Part shown: one piece after another, positions 27,783 to 38,657 of the stretch
Layout of the letters: each line of letters opens with the position of its first letter
How positions within the stretch are numbered: the stretch's first letter is position 1
Source: Acidobacteriota bacterium
GTDB taxonomy: Bacteria > Acidobacteriota > Terriglobia > Acidiferrales > UBA7541
Assembly: GCA_003223245.1 (NCBI GenBank)
Contig: QHYI01000106.1
Location: forward strand, 92,911 to 156,910
Length of the DNA stretch: 64,000 nucleotides
Reading direction: 5' to 3'
Program-made: the position numbers and the translations under genes
Notes under the pieces: generated by a model
Database searches by the model: none
Seen by the model: only the letters and a program-made list of their open reading frames with translations
What the model was told of the DNA's origin: nothing

Positions 27783-30118
27783 TCAGCGTTTTCCAAACCC
27801 GATTCCACTGATGCAAATCACGCTCATCTCCGTGCGGTCGAATTTCAGCCGCACGGCGCTGAGCTTCCCCGGTTCAAATTCCCTCTTGCGGTCCGCCGCC
27901 CGAAAATCCGCCAGCGGCACGCGCACGGTCTGAAACACCGGTTCCCAATCTTTTTCGTACCCTTTCTCGTCGATGTCGAGTTTTGTAAATCTTTCCTTAA
28001 ACGGCGGCGGAATCGCAATGAATCTGCTGACCGGCGCGCTCGTCGATGCTCCGTCCGTCGTCAGCAGTTCTATCGTAAAATCCGGCGACTCCCGCTGTTT
28101 CTTCTCGGACTTCGCTTCTTCTTTCTTTTTCTCTTCCTTCTCTTTTTTCTTTTCTGCTTCCGTCTGCTTCCCTGGAAGAGAGGCGTCTTCATCCATCGTC
28201 GCAACCGAAAGCTCGATCGTCGACTCTTCGCCCAATTGCCACTTCGCGGCGGCCCCTGCGGGCAGAGTTAGCGTATACCTTGCTGCCGGCGCTCCTTTCG
28301 CGCGCTTCCATCCGAGAAATACGCCGTTGTAATCGCGATCACCCTCCCGCCACGGAATGCGCCCTTCGCGCCACACCGACAAGTTCTCTCCCGCGATGCT
28401 TCCGCCGGCCGCGGTCGTCGTGGTGAGATCCGCGTCTTCGCTGAACGAAGCCAGCGGCACGAACGACGCATCCTGATACCGGTTCACGTACAGGGTGTCC
28501 GGCAACCACTCGCGCCCAACTCGCCAATCCTCAAAAAGCGGAAGATATTCGCGCCGATCGTGCAGGGTTGCTTCCAAAAACGCCGAAATATACGTCTTCG
28601 AAATGCGACGCTGCTCTTCACCCGGCATCAACGGTTTCAAATTCAAAAGCCAGCTCAGCGGCTCTCCCGCGTCCGTCCTCCCCCATACCGTGATTCGCGC
28701 GATAAGCGTAAATCTCCGCCTTAAACCACGGTCCGGGCCGGGTGAACTTCACGTGGTCCCACTGCCGGCCTGCCCAGGAACGACGAAACATCCGCGTCGT
28801 GCGCGCCTTGCAATGTCAGGTAGCTCACATCCGAAATCCACCGGTCCTGTTCGGCAGGTCTGTATTGGCCATCCGCTGGCGCAATCGCCACCACTGCTTT
28901 GATTGCGAACCCGTAATCGAATTTGATGTTCGCGTCATCCGGGTAATATTTGATGCCATTGAACGCCGCCGCCGTCGCCGCTGCTTCTCCTCCGCGCGAA
29001 TGACCCATCAGCGCGATGCGCGACAGGTCCACCTTTCCCCGAAAAGGATTGCCCGCGGCCTGATTCCATTCCTTCCACAATTTCAAATGCTCCAACAGCA
29101 ACCAGCCTCGTATCGCGCTGCCGGGCTTCAAAGGCGGGTCATGAAATAAGCCGCCATTGATGAAGTTTTCGTCGATCGAAGCAAGAATGAATCCGCGGCT
29201 CGCCAGTAACTCCCCCAAGTACGCGTACCCTGAATCAGAGAAATCCGCCAAGTTGTGATTCCCGTGCACGATCAGCACCAGAGGAAAAGGCCCTGGTCCC
29301 TCGGGATACCACACCCGCGCGTTCAGCGGCAGTTTGTCGACGTCAAACCCCCAATATTTCTTCCGTGCCCAGCGCCTCCATCCTTTGAAATCCTTGAAAA
29401 AATCAGACGCGTCCACCGTGTGCGTTTTGATCGCCACACTTGCGCCGTATTCGGCCCTGCGAATGTCGTTGCCCACTCCATAAAGGAGTTTTTGCACGTG
29501 ATACGGTCCATTGGCACTCGGATTCTCCGCCGCCAGCTTCGCTGGCATCGATTCCGCCGGCGGCTTCCACGCTATGATCTTGTCCATCGAGCCTGCATGC
29601 GCTAAGAGCCACAGGAAATACACATTGCCGGCTATTCCGCCGAGGAATAGCCGGGAAACGAGAATTTTCTTGCTTAATGCCGCTTGCGCAAATCCCCCAG
29701 CAACGAACGTTGCAATCGTCGCGCCCAACACTCCTTCCACCACTCCCACCACAATGGCTATAGGAATTCCCAGGATAGGAGGCCCCCACAACATCATCAC
29801 TACCGCGCACGAGCCAACAATCATTCCCGTGGCGAGCCGCGGCAGCTTCCGCAAAATCGTCAGCAAAAGCATCACGGCAAGCACGACCAAAGGAATGCAC
29901 AGCGCCGCAAACAGAATCGCAAACGCAAAATCGAAAGCGTAGCCGAATCCAGTTCGCAGATACAGCCCGCCAATCACCACGGTTGCTGCAGCCGCCGCAA
30001 GCGCGCCCCACACCGCCCCGCGCCGCACCTCCGGCCCTGGACGAATCAAAGCCCAATTCTTCACCCACCAAACCTTGATCCGCAGCCACATATCTTGCCC
30101 GCGCGTCCACAGAGACAT
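27783..30118 (-). pseudogene. Membrane-anchored alpha/beta hydrolase, two frameshifts
   Basis: Translation starts best at the ATG at 30118, which has GGAGG before it. The first part (to 28721) has about five membrane helices, then an alpha/beta-hydrolase core with oxyanion-type LVLIVHGNHN and the nucleophile elbow MGHSRGGEAA. Reading then leaves the true frame near 28765-28780 (continuing as RQWDHVKFTRPGPWFKAEIY in the next frame) and again near 28681-28700, after which WGRTDAGEPLSWLLN joins the frame ending at 27783. The last part carries a K/E-rich insert and a C-terminal beta domain. The gene is intact apart from two one-base shifts: real decay or assembly errors. Confidence 0.75.
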
Positions 30119-30393
30119 GTCACCCTCCATCCCGACAATACGTTTCGACCGGTTCCGAGGTTCAGAAAAAGATCAGGACCCTTACTTAAGTCACCTCGCG
30201 CGGTCCATGGAATAGAACGACACCACTCGCTGCTGTACCGCGGCCACAGCGGCCCGAAGGTCGGTTTTGTGGCTGCGGATTATAGAGGATTTTTACGGCG
30301 TCGGGGATGGCAGAGGACCAAGCAAATGAGCAGGGCACTCCGCAAGCGGATGAATCGGACTGCGGAGCGCCCGGAAGAAAGAGTAGCATCCCG

Positions 30394-31529
30394 CTAATTG
30401 AGAGAGTTTAGCGTATTGCTGCCATCATCCACGAAGAGCACGCCGCGCTCGGGGGCGAACGTCACGCCAAATAATGTTCCATTTCCCGGAGGCGGTCCTC
30501 CCGTGTTGTCCAGCAGAACGGTTGCTATCTACTTGCCTCCTGGAGTGATTTCCGTAATGAACCCGTCGTCCCCGTTCACCACGAGAATATGCCCGTTGGG
30601 CGCAACGGTAAGGCCGAGCGGATCATTCAAACTACCGCCGCTGGAAACCGTCAGGCCCGTGCCCGCCGAATGCCTGCGCCGCAGTGGATTGAAAATGGCG
30701 CCAATGCGGTTGTTGAGGCTGTCCGCTATGTAAAGCACACAGCCATCCCCTTCCTCCTCACAGCCCGGGCTTAAACCGACTCCAGTAGGGCCAATCACTA
30801 ATGCCGCAGGGTCCGTGCGCTCGGAAAACCCGGAGCCAATCTCGGTGATCGATTGGATTTGCGGCATCCGTGTTTCAGACACAGCAAGATCGATTCGCAA
30901 AATTGTTCCTTGATTGACGACGGCGCCATTGGCCCAACCGTTCCGTTCAAAACGTTTGTCAGGAAAAGATGCGCTCCTCCCTCGTCTTCCAGGGAAGTCA
31001 TATCCCACGGACCGTTGATCGAGGCGCCCGCGAAGGTTTCCACCACCTTTCCCGAATTGTCCAAAACGAGCAGGCACCCCGCTTGCGCCGTCGCCGAAGT
31101 GCCGTCGGAGGTAGGCAAGCTGCCGACAATCACCCACCCGCTGCGCAGCACGGTGAGCGCCGTGGTCAGGCCGACTCCGCCGGGGCACGGCCCGGGCAGC
31201 TTCGTGGCAGCAATTTGCGCGAACTGCGAGAGCGTACCGTCGGGCGCAATGTCCACAATCGTCGTACCCGTACCTTGCTGGTTGGCCATGTTGTTGAAAT
31301 TGCTGATCAGGATGTGACCGGCCTGAAGATTACCCACGCTGCGTTGGACTTCCACGATGCCGTAAGGATTGATGTCCCCGTTCGAGGGGACCGTCGAGCT
31401 AATTACGTTGATGTCGTTGAGCTGCTTGAGAATGGGGCTGGAATCGCCCGCGGAAGCAGCCGCCGCTCCCCCCATTAAAGCCAGGACAGCCACTTCAACA
31501 AAGAGTTGGAAGGACTTTCTCCTGCACAT
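30394..31529 (-). pseudogene. Secreted NHL/beta-propeller protein, frameshift plus amber stop
   Basis: ATG at 31529 with AAAGGAG before it. Signal peptide, then propeller strands (YGIVEVQRSVGNLQAGHILI, LQAGHILISNFNN). Near 30925-30945 the frame shifts by one base (LNGTV in one frame, ANGAVVNQGTILRIDL in the other). At 30529-30531 an in-frame TAG follows ITPGGK, after which 44 more codons stay in frame (ATVLLDNTGGPPPGNG, then FAPERGVLFVDDG) to a TAG at 30394. CAG to TAG would explain the stop. Similar to secreted NHL proteins of unknown function; two independent lesions suggest real loss. Confidence 0.72.
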
Positions 31530-31741
31530 GACAGGCTCCTTTGCGGACATTTGCAAGCCGAGGTGGCTCTAGATACCTCACCGACCACCGTTGAGCACAC
31601 ACCGTTGGACAGCACCTGCTAAAACCCTTTTCTGCAAAAAATATTCCCAAAAGCAGTCGAAGTCGCGAGGATTCAACATTTGGAAGGAGACTGGCGCAGG
31701 AAACACGAGAATTCGTGCAACGGTGCAGCAAAACACCTGAG

Positions 31742-31782
31742 AAAAAGAGGCCACGCTCTCCCACTTTTGGAAGAGCGTGGCC
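31742..31782 (-). terminator. Rho-independent terminator for the VOC gene
   Basis: On the minus strand an 11-bp perfect stem, GGCCACGCTCT / AGAGCGTGGCC, is followed by a T-rich tail (CTCTTTTTC). It begins 28 bp after the stop of the VOC-family gene. Confidence 0.88.
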
Positions 31783-31809
31783 AGAATTTGGAAAGTTCGC
31801 TACGAAGAA

Positions 31810-32301
31810 TCAACTCTTGCCCGCAGCCGCGGCCTTGGCCATTTTCGCTGCATACTCTTTCGAGCGCTTCTCCATTTCGGCCGGCGCGACATCCTCCACG
31901 TGCTGCGCGAGTCCCCACTGATGGCCGAAAGGATCGGTGATTTTGCCGTAGCGGTCGCCCCAGAACTGATTCTCGAGCGGCATATCTACCTTTGCGCCCG
32001 CTGATACCGCACGATTGAAAGCGGCATCCACATTTTCCAAATAAAGGAAGATGCCGCAGGCGTTCTTGACTCCCGGCGTCGGCGCGCTGTTCATGCCGGG
32101 AAACTCGTCGGAAAGAAAGACGTGAGAATCGCCGATCTTAATTTCCGCGTGGCCAATTTTGCCGTCGGGGCCAGCCATCCGCATGATCTCGGTGGCCCCA
32201 AAAACAGATTTGTAAAAATCAATCGCCTTCGCTGAGCTCTTGCAAGTCAGATACGGCGTAACGGAATGATACCCTTCAGGAATTGCACGGATGGGACTCA
32301 T
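31810..32301 (-). CDS. VOC-family (glyoxalase/PhnB-like) protein
   Basis: 163 residues, one vicinal-oxygen-chelate domain: VTPYLTCKSSAKAIDFYKSV is the first half, KIGHAEIKIGDSHVFLSDE the middle and FWGDRYGKITDPFGHQWGL the end. This DPFGHxW ending marks the PhnB/YdcE-like subgroup rather than lactoylglutathione lyase. It ends in a lysine/alanine-rich helix. Reaction unknown; members bind a metal or act in resistance or detoxification. Divergent from the DinB gene. Confidence 0.9.
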   Translation of the reverse strand: MSPIRAIPEGYHSVTPYLTCKSSAKAIDFYKSVFGATEIMRMAGPDGKIGHAEIKIGDSHVFLSDEFPGMNSAPTPGVKNACGIFLYLENVDAAFNRAVSAGAKVDMPLENQFWGDRYGKITDPFGHQWGLAQHVEDVAPAEMEKRSKEYAAKMAKAAAAGKS

Positions 32302-32597
32302 AATTTCCTCCTAGAAGATTTTTTGAAACGCGCGCATAGAAACGGCAGGGAGCTGGGGCTCGGTAGAGCCATGCGCAAAGGAGGTCATACTCCTGTGCAC
32401 AGGTCGTGTCAACGGGGAAAAATCAACAACACACGAATGCCCATGTGAACAAAGGATGGGATTGACATTGACGGAATGTCTGATCAAGCTTCGGAGCCCG
32501 TATAGATTGACGAGTGCGGAAGCGAAGGAGAGAATGCGCGGTGGGGCGATTGCTGAATTGGGCGCAAGGACGAAGCGGGGAGCGGGAAGGAGAGAAC

Positions 32598-33200
32598 ATG
32601 CGGTACGACTTCCTGGTCGAAACGTACGAGACCGAGCGCATCAAGGTGCTCAGCGTGTGGAGCGAATTTCGCGACGAAGACTTGCCGGTGCGGCCCAATG
32701 CAAAAGATCCGCGCGGGCGCAGCGTGCGCGAGCAGATGGTGCATCAGTGCGTGAGCGAGAATTTGTGGTTCATGAACATGCTGGGAATCGACGTGGGCAC
32801 GCTGCCGCTTCCAAAAATCGAGACGCGGCTGGAATTCCTTGAGCGCTACGCGGAAGACAGCGGAAAGCGGCTGGCGGCGCTCGGAACGAAAGACGAATCC
32901 TGGTGGGAATCGGAAACAAAATTCTTTGACGTGCAGCGCTCGCGCGCCTGGGTGATGGTCAGGCGAGTCGCGCACACGGCGCATCATCGCGGCCAGCAGA
33001 TGGCCATGCTTCGCATGCTGGGACGCGATTTGCACAGCAACTACGGTCCGACCGCGGACACCGGCGGGCTGATGCAGAATCATGCACCCACGATTTATGC
33101 TTACGACGGCGTCGACGCGCTGCTCGCTGGAGAAGCAGCAGGAGGCAAGAAAAGGAAGCTTCCCGGCACTGGCGGGAAAGCCGTCACCGAACGTCCGTAG
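32598..33200 (+). CDS. DinB-family protein
   Basis: 200 residues. GGAAGGAGAGA lies right before the ATG at 32598, so the longer frame from 32514 is not used. A four-helix bundle with metal-type histidines in REQMVHQCVSEN and VAHTAHHRGQQM, spaced as in DinB/DUF664 proteins that bind nickel or zinc. The family includes thiol-dependent transferases with bacillithiol or mycothiol; the substrate here is unknown. The C-terminus is Gly/Lys-rich. Confidence 0.88.
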   Translation: MRYDFLVETYETERIKVLSVWSEFRDEDLPVRPNAKDPRGRSVREQMVHQCVSENLWFMNMLGIDVGTLPLPKIETRLEFLERYAEDSGKRLAALGTKDESWWESETKFFDVQRSRAWVMVRRVAHTAHHRGQQMAMLRMLGRDLHSNYGPTADTGGLMQNHAPTIYAYDGVDALLAGEAAGGKKRKLPGTGGKAVTERP

Positions 33201-33303
33201 GCTAGGCAACAGATTTCGAGACCGGGCGTCTAATCGAACCAGCGGACAAATGGGGCGATCCCATAAGAGCAAGTTCAACTTGGAACTGTGAGAGGTTTTG
33301 CGA

Positions 33304-34500
33304 ATGCGATCGAAGATCATTTTCTGGTTTGCGGCTAGCTTATTGACGACGGCGGATTTGCCAGCACAAGTGACGCACGGGCAAAAACCAAAACTGCCTG
33401 CGCCGTTTGCGACAAATTCCGCGGGCAATGGACCGGACCGAGAGAAGCCGCCGGCGGGATTTCTTCCCACGGTGCCCGCGAGATTCAAAGTGAACCTATA
33501 TGCGGGAGGCTTCAAGAGGCCCCGTTTTCTGACGGTCGCACCGAACGGAGATATTTTTCTCGCCGATACGACCGGGTCCGGCCAAATCATCGTGCTGCAC
33601 AGCGGAAAAAACACGAGCGTTGCGCCGGAGCGCGAAGTATTTGTCGACGGGATGAACCGGCCGTTCGGTATCGCGTTTTATGACGACTACGTGTACGTCG
33701 GCAACATGAACGAACTGGTGCGCTTCAAGTACGATCCGAAAACTTCGAAGCGGCTGGGAGAAAAAGAGCATTCGATGAGGTTGCCGCCGGGTGGACACGA
33801 TACGCGCACCGTGGTTGTCGCGCCGGATGGGAAGCACTTGTTCATCGCGGTTGGTTCAGCCTCGAACATCGGCACGGGCGAGCCAGGGATTCGCGCGGCG
33901 GTGACCCTTTGCGATCCTGACGGAAAGAATGCGCGGCAGTATGCGACGGGGCTGCGGAATCCCGTAGGGCTGGCGTTTGAGCCGGTGACGGGAAAGCTCT
34001 GGACCAGCGTCAACGAGCGGGACGAACTGGGCGACGACTTGCCGCCGGATTATTTCACTTCGTTGAAGGACGGCGGATTTTACGGCTGGCCGTACAGCTA
34101 CATCGGCGACAATATCGATCCGCGGGTGAAGCAGGAGCATCCCGAATTGGTGAAGCGCGCGATGATTCCTGACGTGCTACTGGGCGCGCACGTGGCGCCG
34201 CTGCAATTCGCGTTTTATACCGGAAAGCAATTTCCGGAGAGCTATTGGGGTGGCGCGTTCATTGCCGAGCATGGCTCGTGGAATCGTGCGACGCGCTCGG
34301 GATACCAAGTAGCGTTTGTGGCGTTCAAGAACGGCGAACCGTCGGCGGATCCGGTGCCGTTCCTCACGGGGTTTGTACCCAATCCCGGCGGACCAGACGT
34401 ATGGGGACGGCCCGTGGGCGTGGCGGTCGCGCCGGATGGAGCGCTGCTGGTCTCGGACGACGGCGCAAACGCCGTGTATCGCGTCTCCCTAGCGAAGTAA
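33304..34500 (+). CDS. Secreted sorbosone-dehydrogenase-like beta-propeller
   Basis: 398 residues from an ATG with GAGAGG 8-10 bp upstream; a TTG two codons earlier is also open. Signal peptide (about 1-24), then a six-bladed propeller: RPRFLTVAPNGDIFLADT, HLFIAVGSASNIG, QYATGLRNPVGLAFEPVTG and AEHGSWNRATRSGY. These strings are typical of the L-sorbosone dehydrogenase / PQQ-dependent sugar dehydrogenase group (soluble aldose dehydrogenases). No cytochrome domain is fused. It probably oxidises a sugar or sugar aldehyde in the periplasm. Confidence 0.9.
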   Translation: MRSKIIFWFAASLLTTADLPAQVTHGQKPKLPAPFATNSAGNGPDREKPPAGFLPTVPARFKVNLYAGGFKRPRFLTVAPNGDIFLADTTGSGQIIVLHSGKNTSVAPEREVFVDGMNRPFGIAFYDDYVYVGNMNELVRFKYDPKTSKRLGEKEHSMRLPPGGHDTRTVVVAPDGKHLFIAVGSASNIGTGEPGIRAAVTLCDPDGKNARQYATGLRNPVGLAFEPVTGKLWTSVNERDELGDDLPPDYFTSLKDGGFYGWPYSYIGDNIDPRVKQEHPELVKRAMIPDVLLGAHVAPLQFAFYTGKQFPESYWGGAFIAEHGSWNRATRSGYQVAFVAFKNGEPSADPVPFLTGFVPNPGGPDVWGRPVGVAVAPDGALLVSDDGANAVYRVSLAK

Positions 34501-34613
34501 AGCAGCCGGAGTGGAGGGAAGAGAAACCTGCGGGGGAGAGGACTAAGGTTTTCTGTCGCCCGAGAATTTCGCCGTTGCGGCACTTTGGCCCTCTACCGGT
34601 GAGTTGTCCCGAG

Positions 34614-35154
34614 TCAAATAGAAGAGGAAGGGGTGATTTGCAAGGGCATCTTCTCGCTTTCCGCCATGTAGCCCACTGGCTTGTACTTGAGCATGCGCAA
34701 GTGGTCATTCCACGGGTCGACCTTGATGCGCCCTCCGGGCGGTAGCGCCGCGATGGCGTTGGCCCTCGGCTTCTCAGCGGACTCTGCGGACAACGCGCTC
34801 GAGGCAACGGTCCAGTCTCTAGGAACTCTGTCTCCCAAGTGCGGACTTATCAGTTCGGGGATCTCCTTCGAGCGGGTCTTGAGCGCCTCGAGGAAACGGC
34901 GCGCGGTGCCCAACTGCTCCCGATAGGGGGAGTTGGCCAGCAGTTCAAACCCCCTTTTGGTTCGCAGCTTGTTCCTCTTCCGGGGTATGGCCAAAGTCAA
35001 AGTGGCGGAACGTCTCCTTCTCGTCGAACTTCAGACTGTCGAAGAATCCAAATTCGGAGTCTATGGGATGCGCCAGCAGGATGTGACTGTTACCGGCGTG
35101 GGACCCTCCATTAGCTGGGGCTTTTTTGTCGAGCGAGCAGATGTACCTGCGTTC
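34614..35154 (-). pseudogene. Remnant of a larger gene, cut against the LVIVD gene
   Basis: Minus-strand coding sequence starts directly after the LVIVD stop codon with no start of its own (RRYICSLDKKAPANGGSHAG, then AHPIDSEFGFFDSLKFDEKE, RHFDFGHTPEEEQAANQKG). A five-C run at 34950-34954 (poly-G on the coding strand) adds one base, after which GFELLANSPYREQLGTARRF continues in another frame to 34614, ending SEKMPLQITPS. The ending resembles the C-terminus of secreted metallopeptidase-like proteins in acidobacteria, from memory and unverified. No HExxH motif is left. It looks like the 3' half of a deleted gene. Confidence 0.6.
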
Positions 35155-37256
35155 TTACATTGAGGGATGCTTTAGAATTGCGGCCAGGGCGCGGAGGCGC
35201 GATGAGTCTGCCAGGCTGGTCGCGGTGGAGGCGCTCTTTGCAAGCGCGGGCGCCAGGGTCTCTAACTTCGCGACCTTGCTTTTGTTCAGGTGCGCACCCT
35301 CGGCGCTTTGGATGGCGTTGCGCAGGGAGGCGATTTGTTCCGCCGGCAAGGCCTGCGAGCGCTCCAATTGATCGAGGTATGCTTTGGCCACCACCAAGTT
35401 TGCGGGCCACACGATTTTTTGCTGATTCTGGACATTCTCCTCAGACACGTGAACCGTTTTTGCCGCGTCGATTTCGTTTTGCGTGAGGAATTTGGTCGGC
35501 GTGAACTCGAAGACGTCCAGGCCGCGGGCAATCTCCGAAGCGTAGATGTAGCCGTTGTACCAATAGGCCGACCAATCGCCGCCGAGCACGAGCATCTTCG
35601 GGTCGATGGGCCCGCGGTCGAAGTAGGCAATTTCGAAGGGATGCTCCGGATCGGTGAAATCCATGACGGAGACCCCGCCCTGATACCAGGCTTGCACTTC
35701 GATATCGCGGCCGGGAACGGGGACCAGCGAGCCGTTATGAGCCACGCAGTTTTCTGTGTCGCCCTGCGCGGCGGGCATTTTGTAGTAGCTTGCGAAGCTC
35801 AGCTTGTCGTCCTTCAGCCGGAAGATGGCGTCGGCGCCCCACTTGTTGGGATCGTTCGCGCGGCAGCGCGCTCCCAAGCCGCCGCCCCACTCGTCGGTGA
35901 AGACGACTTTGCTGCCGTCGTTTGAGAACGAAGCAGAGTGCCAGTAGGAATAGTTCGGATCGTTGACGGCATCCAAGCGCTTCGGATGCACGGGATCTTT
36001 GACGTCGAGGATGATGCCGTTTCCGGAGCAGGCGCCCGCTGCCAGGCCAATCGCCGAGTACACGGTGATGTCATGGCACTGGTCGGTGTCACGCGGCTTC
36101 TCCGCGCCTTTTTTGCCGTGCGTGCCGCCATTATTCAGGCCGTTCATTGCCCCGGTACGCGGATCGATGAAGATGCGAGGATTGGACACAATCTTCGCAT
36201 CTTGCGGCGCAGCCAGCGGAACCTTGATTACGTCAATACGGAACAGCGCGGTATTTGGATCCTTATCCGGTTTTTCGCCGGAGCAGCCGGGAAGTTCTTC
36301 CGGCTGGCGAACGAAGGAGGTGCCGGAGACGTAGATGTAAACGTTGTCTTTATCGTTCGGATCTAAAACGAGAGTGTGTGTATGCGAACCGCGGCAGGTC
36401 TGCACGGCGGCGACTTGCTTGGGGTTGCGGATGTCGGAAACGTCAAAGATACGCACGCCTCGGAAACGCTCTTTTTGCGCCGCCGGAATGTGTTCCTTTT
36501 TTTCTTTTGGCTTGTCCTTGTCTGCCTCCTGGTCTGCGGGTGGCGGAGCCTCGGGCGGGAATCCTTGAACGCCGCAATCGAGCCGGCCATTCGGCATCTC
36601 GACGGACATGAACATCAGATTTTTGTAGACCGAGACGTCGCCCTGCCCACCGGGGCAGACCATCGAGGCCAGCAGCTTGGCGTTCGCAGGGTCAGAGATG
36701 TCAAAAATATTCATGCCATAAAAATTTCCCTGGAAGAGATGGCTGCCCTGGAAGGCAAGGTCGGAGTTCGCGAAACCCAACTGCGCGATGGCCAAATGCA
36801 TCTCTTTTGGAATCTTTGAGGCGATGTTGCCAATGCCGAGCTGACTGATGGCTTTCTCCACTTTCGGATCATCGGGACCGGAGGCGCCGAGTTGAAAGGC
36901 ATCGGGCTTCTTGAGCAGCCGCAGATGCTTGAGGCCCATCGCGGCTTCGCCGGCGTCGGACAGTCCGGGCGCGAGCGTCGCGCGGGGATCGTTTGGATCT
37001 GAGCCGGTCATGCCTGGGGGCAGGGCCGGAGCCGGCTCGGGAGCAAAGGGATTCGCATCCTCCTTGTCATCGTCCTTCTGTTTGTCGGCATCCACCTTCG
37101 TCGCCTTGTCTTTATCGGCGGATTGCTGCGCTGAAGGCGTGGCGGGCGTTTGTGCTTGCGCCCGGGCATGGGCGCGGCTCACGCCGAAGCACAGAAACAG
37201 CGCGGCTACCAGGAGACTAAAAACAACATCACAAAGAGCAGTATTGGCCACTTTGT

Positions 37257-37260
<4 letters not shown>
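35155..37260 (-). CDS. Secreted LVIVD-repeat protein
   Basis: 701 residues. Signal peptide (to about 33), then a K/D/E-rich linker, a proline segment, and LVIVD-type repeats that form a propeller: GSHLFQGNFYGMNIFDISD, RFRGVRIFDVSDIRNPKQVA and GGVSVMDFTDPEHPFEIAYF are clear copies. Cys and His in VAAVQTCRGSHTHTLVLD and DTDQCHDITVYSA may be structural. LVIVD proteins are surface or periplasmic proteins of unknown function. The ATG overlaps the DUF305 stop by 4 bp. The C-terminal helices end at HPSM, right where the remnant gene begins. Confidence 0.9.
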
Positions 37261-38018
<758 letters not shown>

Positions 38019-38041
38019 TGCGTAGAATGGAGGGGAAGCGG

Positions 38042-38413
38042 CTATTCCTTTTTTGTGCCGTCGTCCAAAGCGCTTTGCAAGCAGTCGATCGCCTCTTTGA
38101 TTTGTTCCACGCCGTCAACCGCGAACGCGCGGCTGCCCATGAAGATCAAGGCGCTCGAAAGCACCTTGCGGGCATCCCGGAGAAGCCGCTCTTTGAGGAC
38201 ATCTCGGCGCGTGCACGCGAGATGGCAAAAGGTGAGGCCTAGTTCCAGCCGGGCCAGGAGGGCAGCCAGTTCAGGTTGGCGGTTCCGGTCGCGCATCGGC
38301 CTTGCCACTTCCTTCAGAGATTCGCACTCGAGGAGGAGGCACTGGGCAGCGAGAAGCACATCTGTAACGATAGCTTGCACCTGAGGCGGAGTAAGACCAA
38401 GACTCTGATTCAA
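38042..38413 (-). CDS. Small helical protein of unknown function
   Basis: 123 residues. The only start codon in the open frame is a TTG at 38413; codons upstream are open to a TAG but hold no other start. All-helical with heptad-like hydrophobics (LLAAQCLLLECESLKEVARP, ELAALLARLELGLTFCHLAC), suggesting a helical bundle, with three Cys that could be redox- or metal-active. 23 bp before the DUF305 gene on the same strand, so it may be the first gene of that operon. Confidence 0.55.
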   Translation of the reverse strand: MNQSLGLTPPQVQAIVTDVLLAAQCLLLECESLKEVARPMRDRNRQPELAALLARLELGLTFCHLACTRRDVLKERLLRDARKVLSSALIFMGSRAFAVDGVEQIKEAIDCLQSALDDGTKKE

Positions 38414-38657
38414 TTGGCGCGCACGCGCGTTGGCTTGGTGAGAAAGGCGCCAAAGCGTCTGTCGACGCTCAGCCCCGGAAGGCCGACAACAGCCCTAGCG
38501 AGGACGGCCTGGTTCCCCGAGAGCATTGCCGTGAAAGCTATTTGCGATGCCATGGCACAGGTTCGAAGAGCGCTGCCTAACAGCGCAAGCGTACTAGTCT
38601 CGGACAATTTTAATCAACGGACCGCGGCGATATGAATACTAGTATCTAAGGGGCTAA

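Noticed and set aside
32514..32597. N-terminal extension of the DinB protein
   Set aside because: The strong ribosome site lies at 32598, and the upstream codons give a basic non-family sequence.
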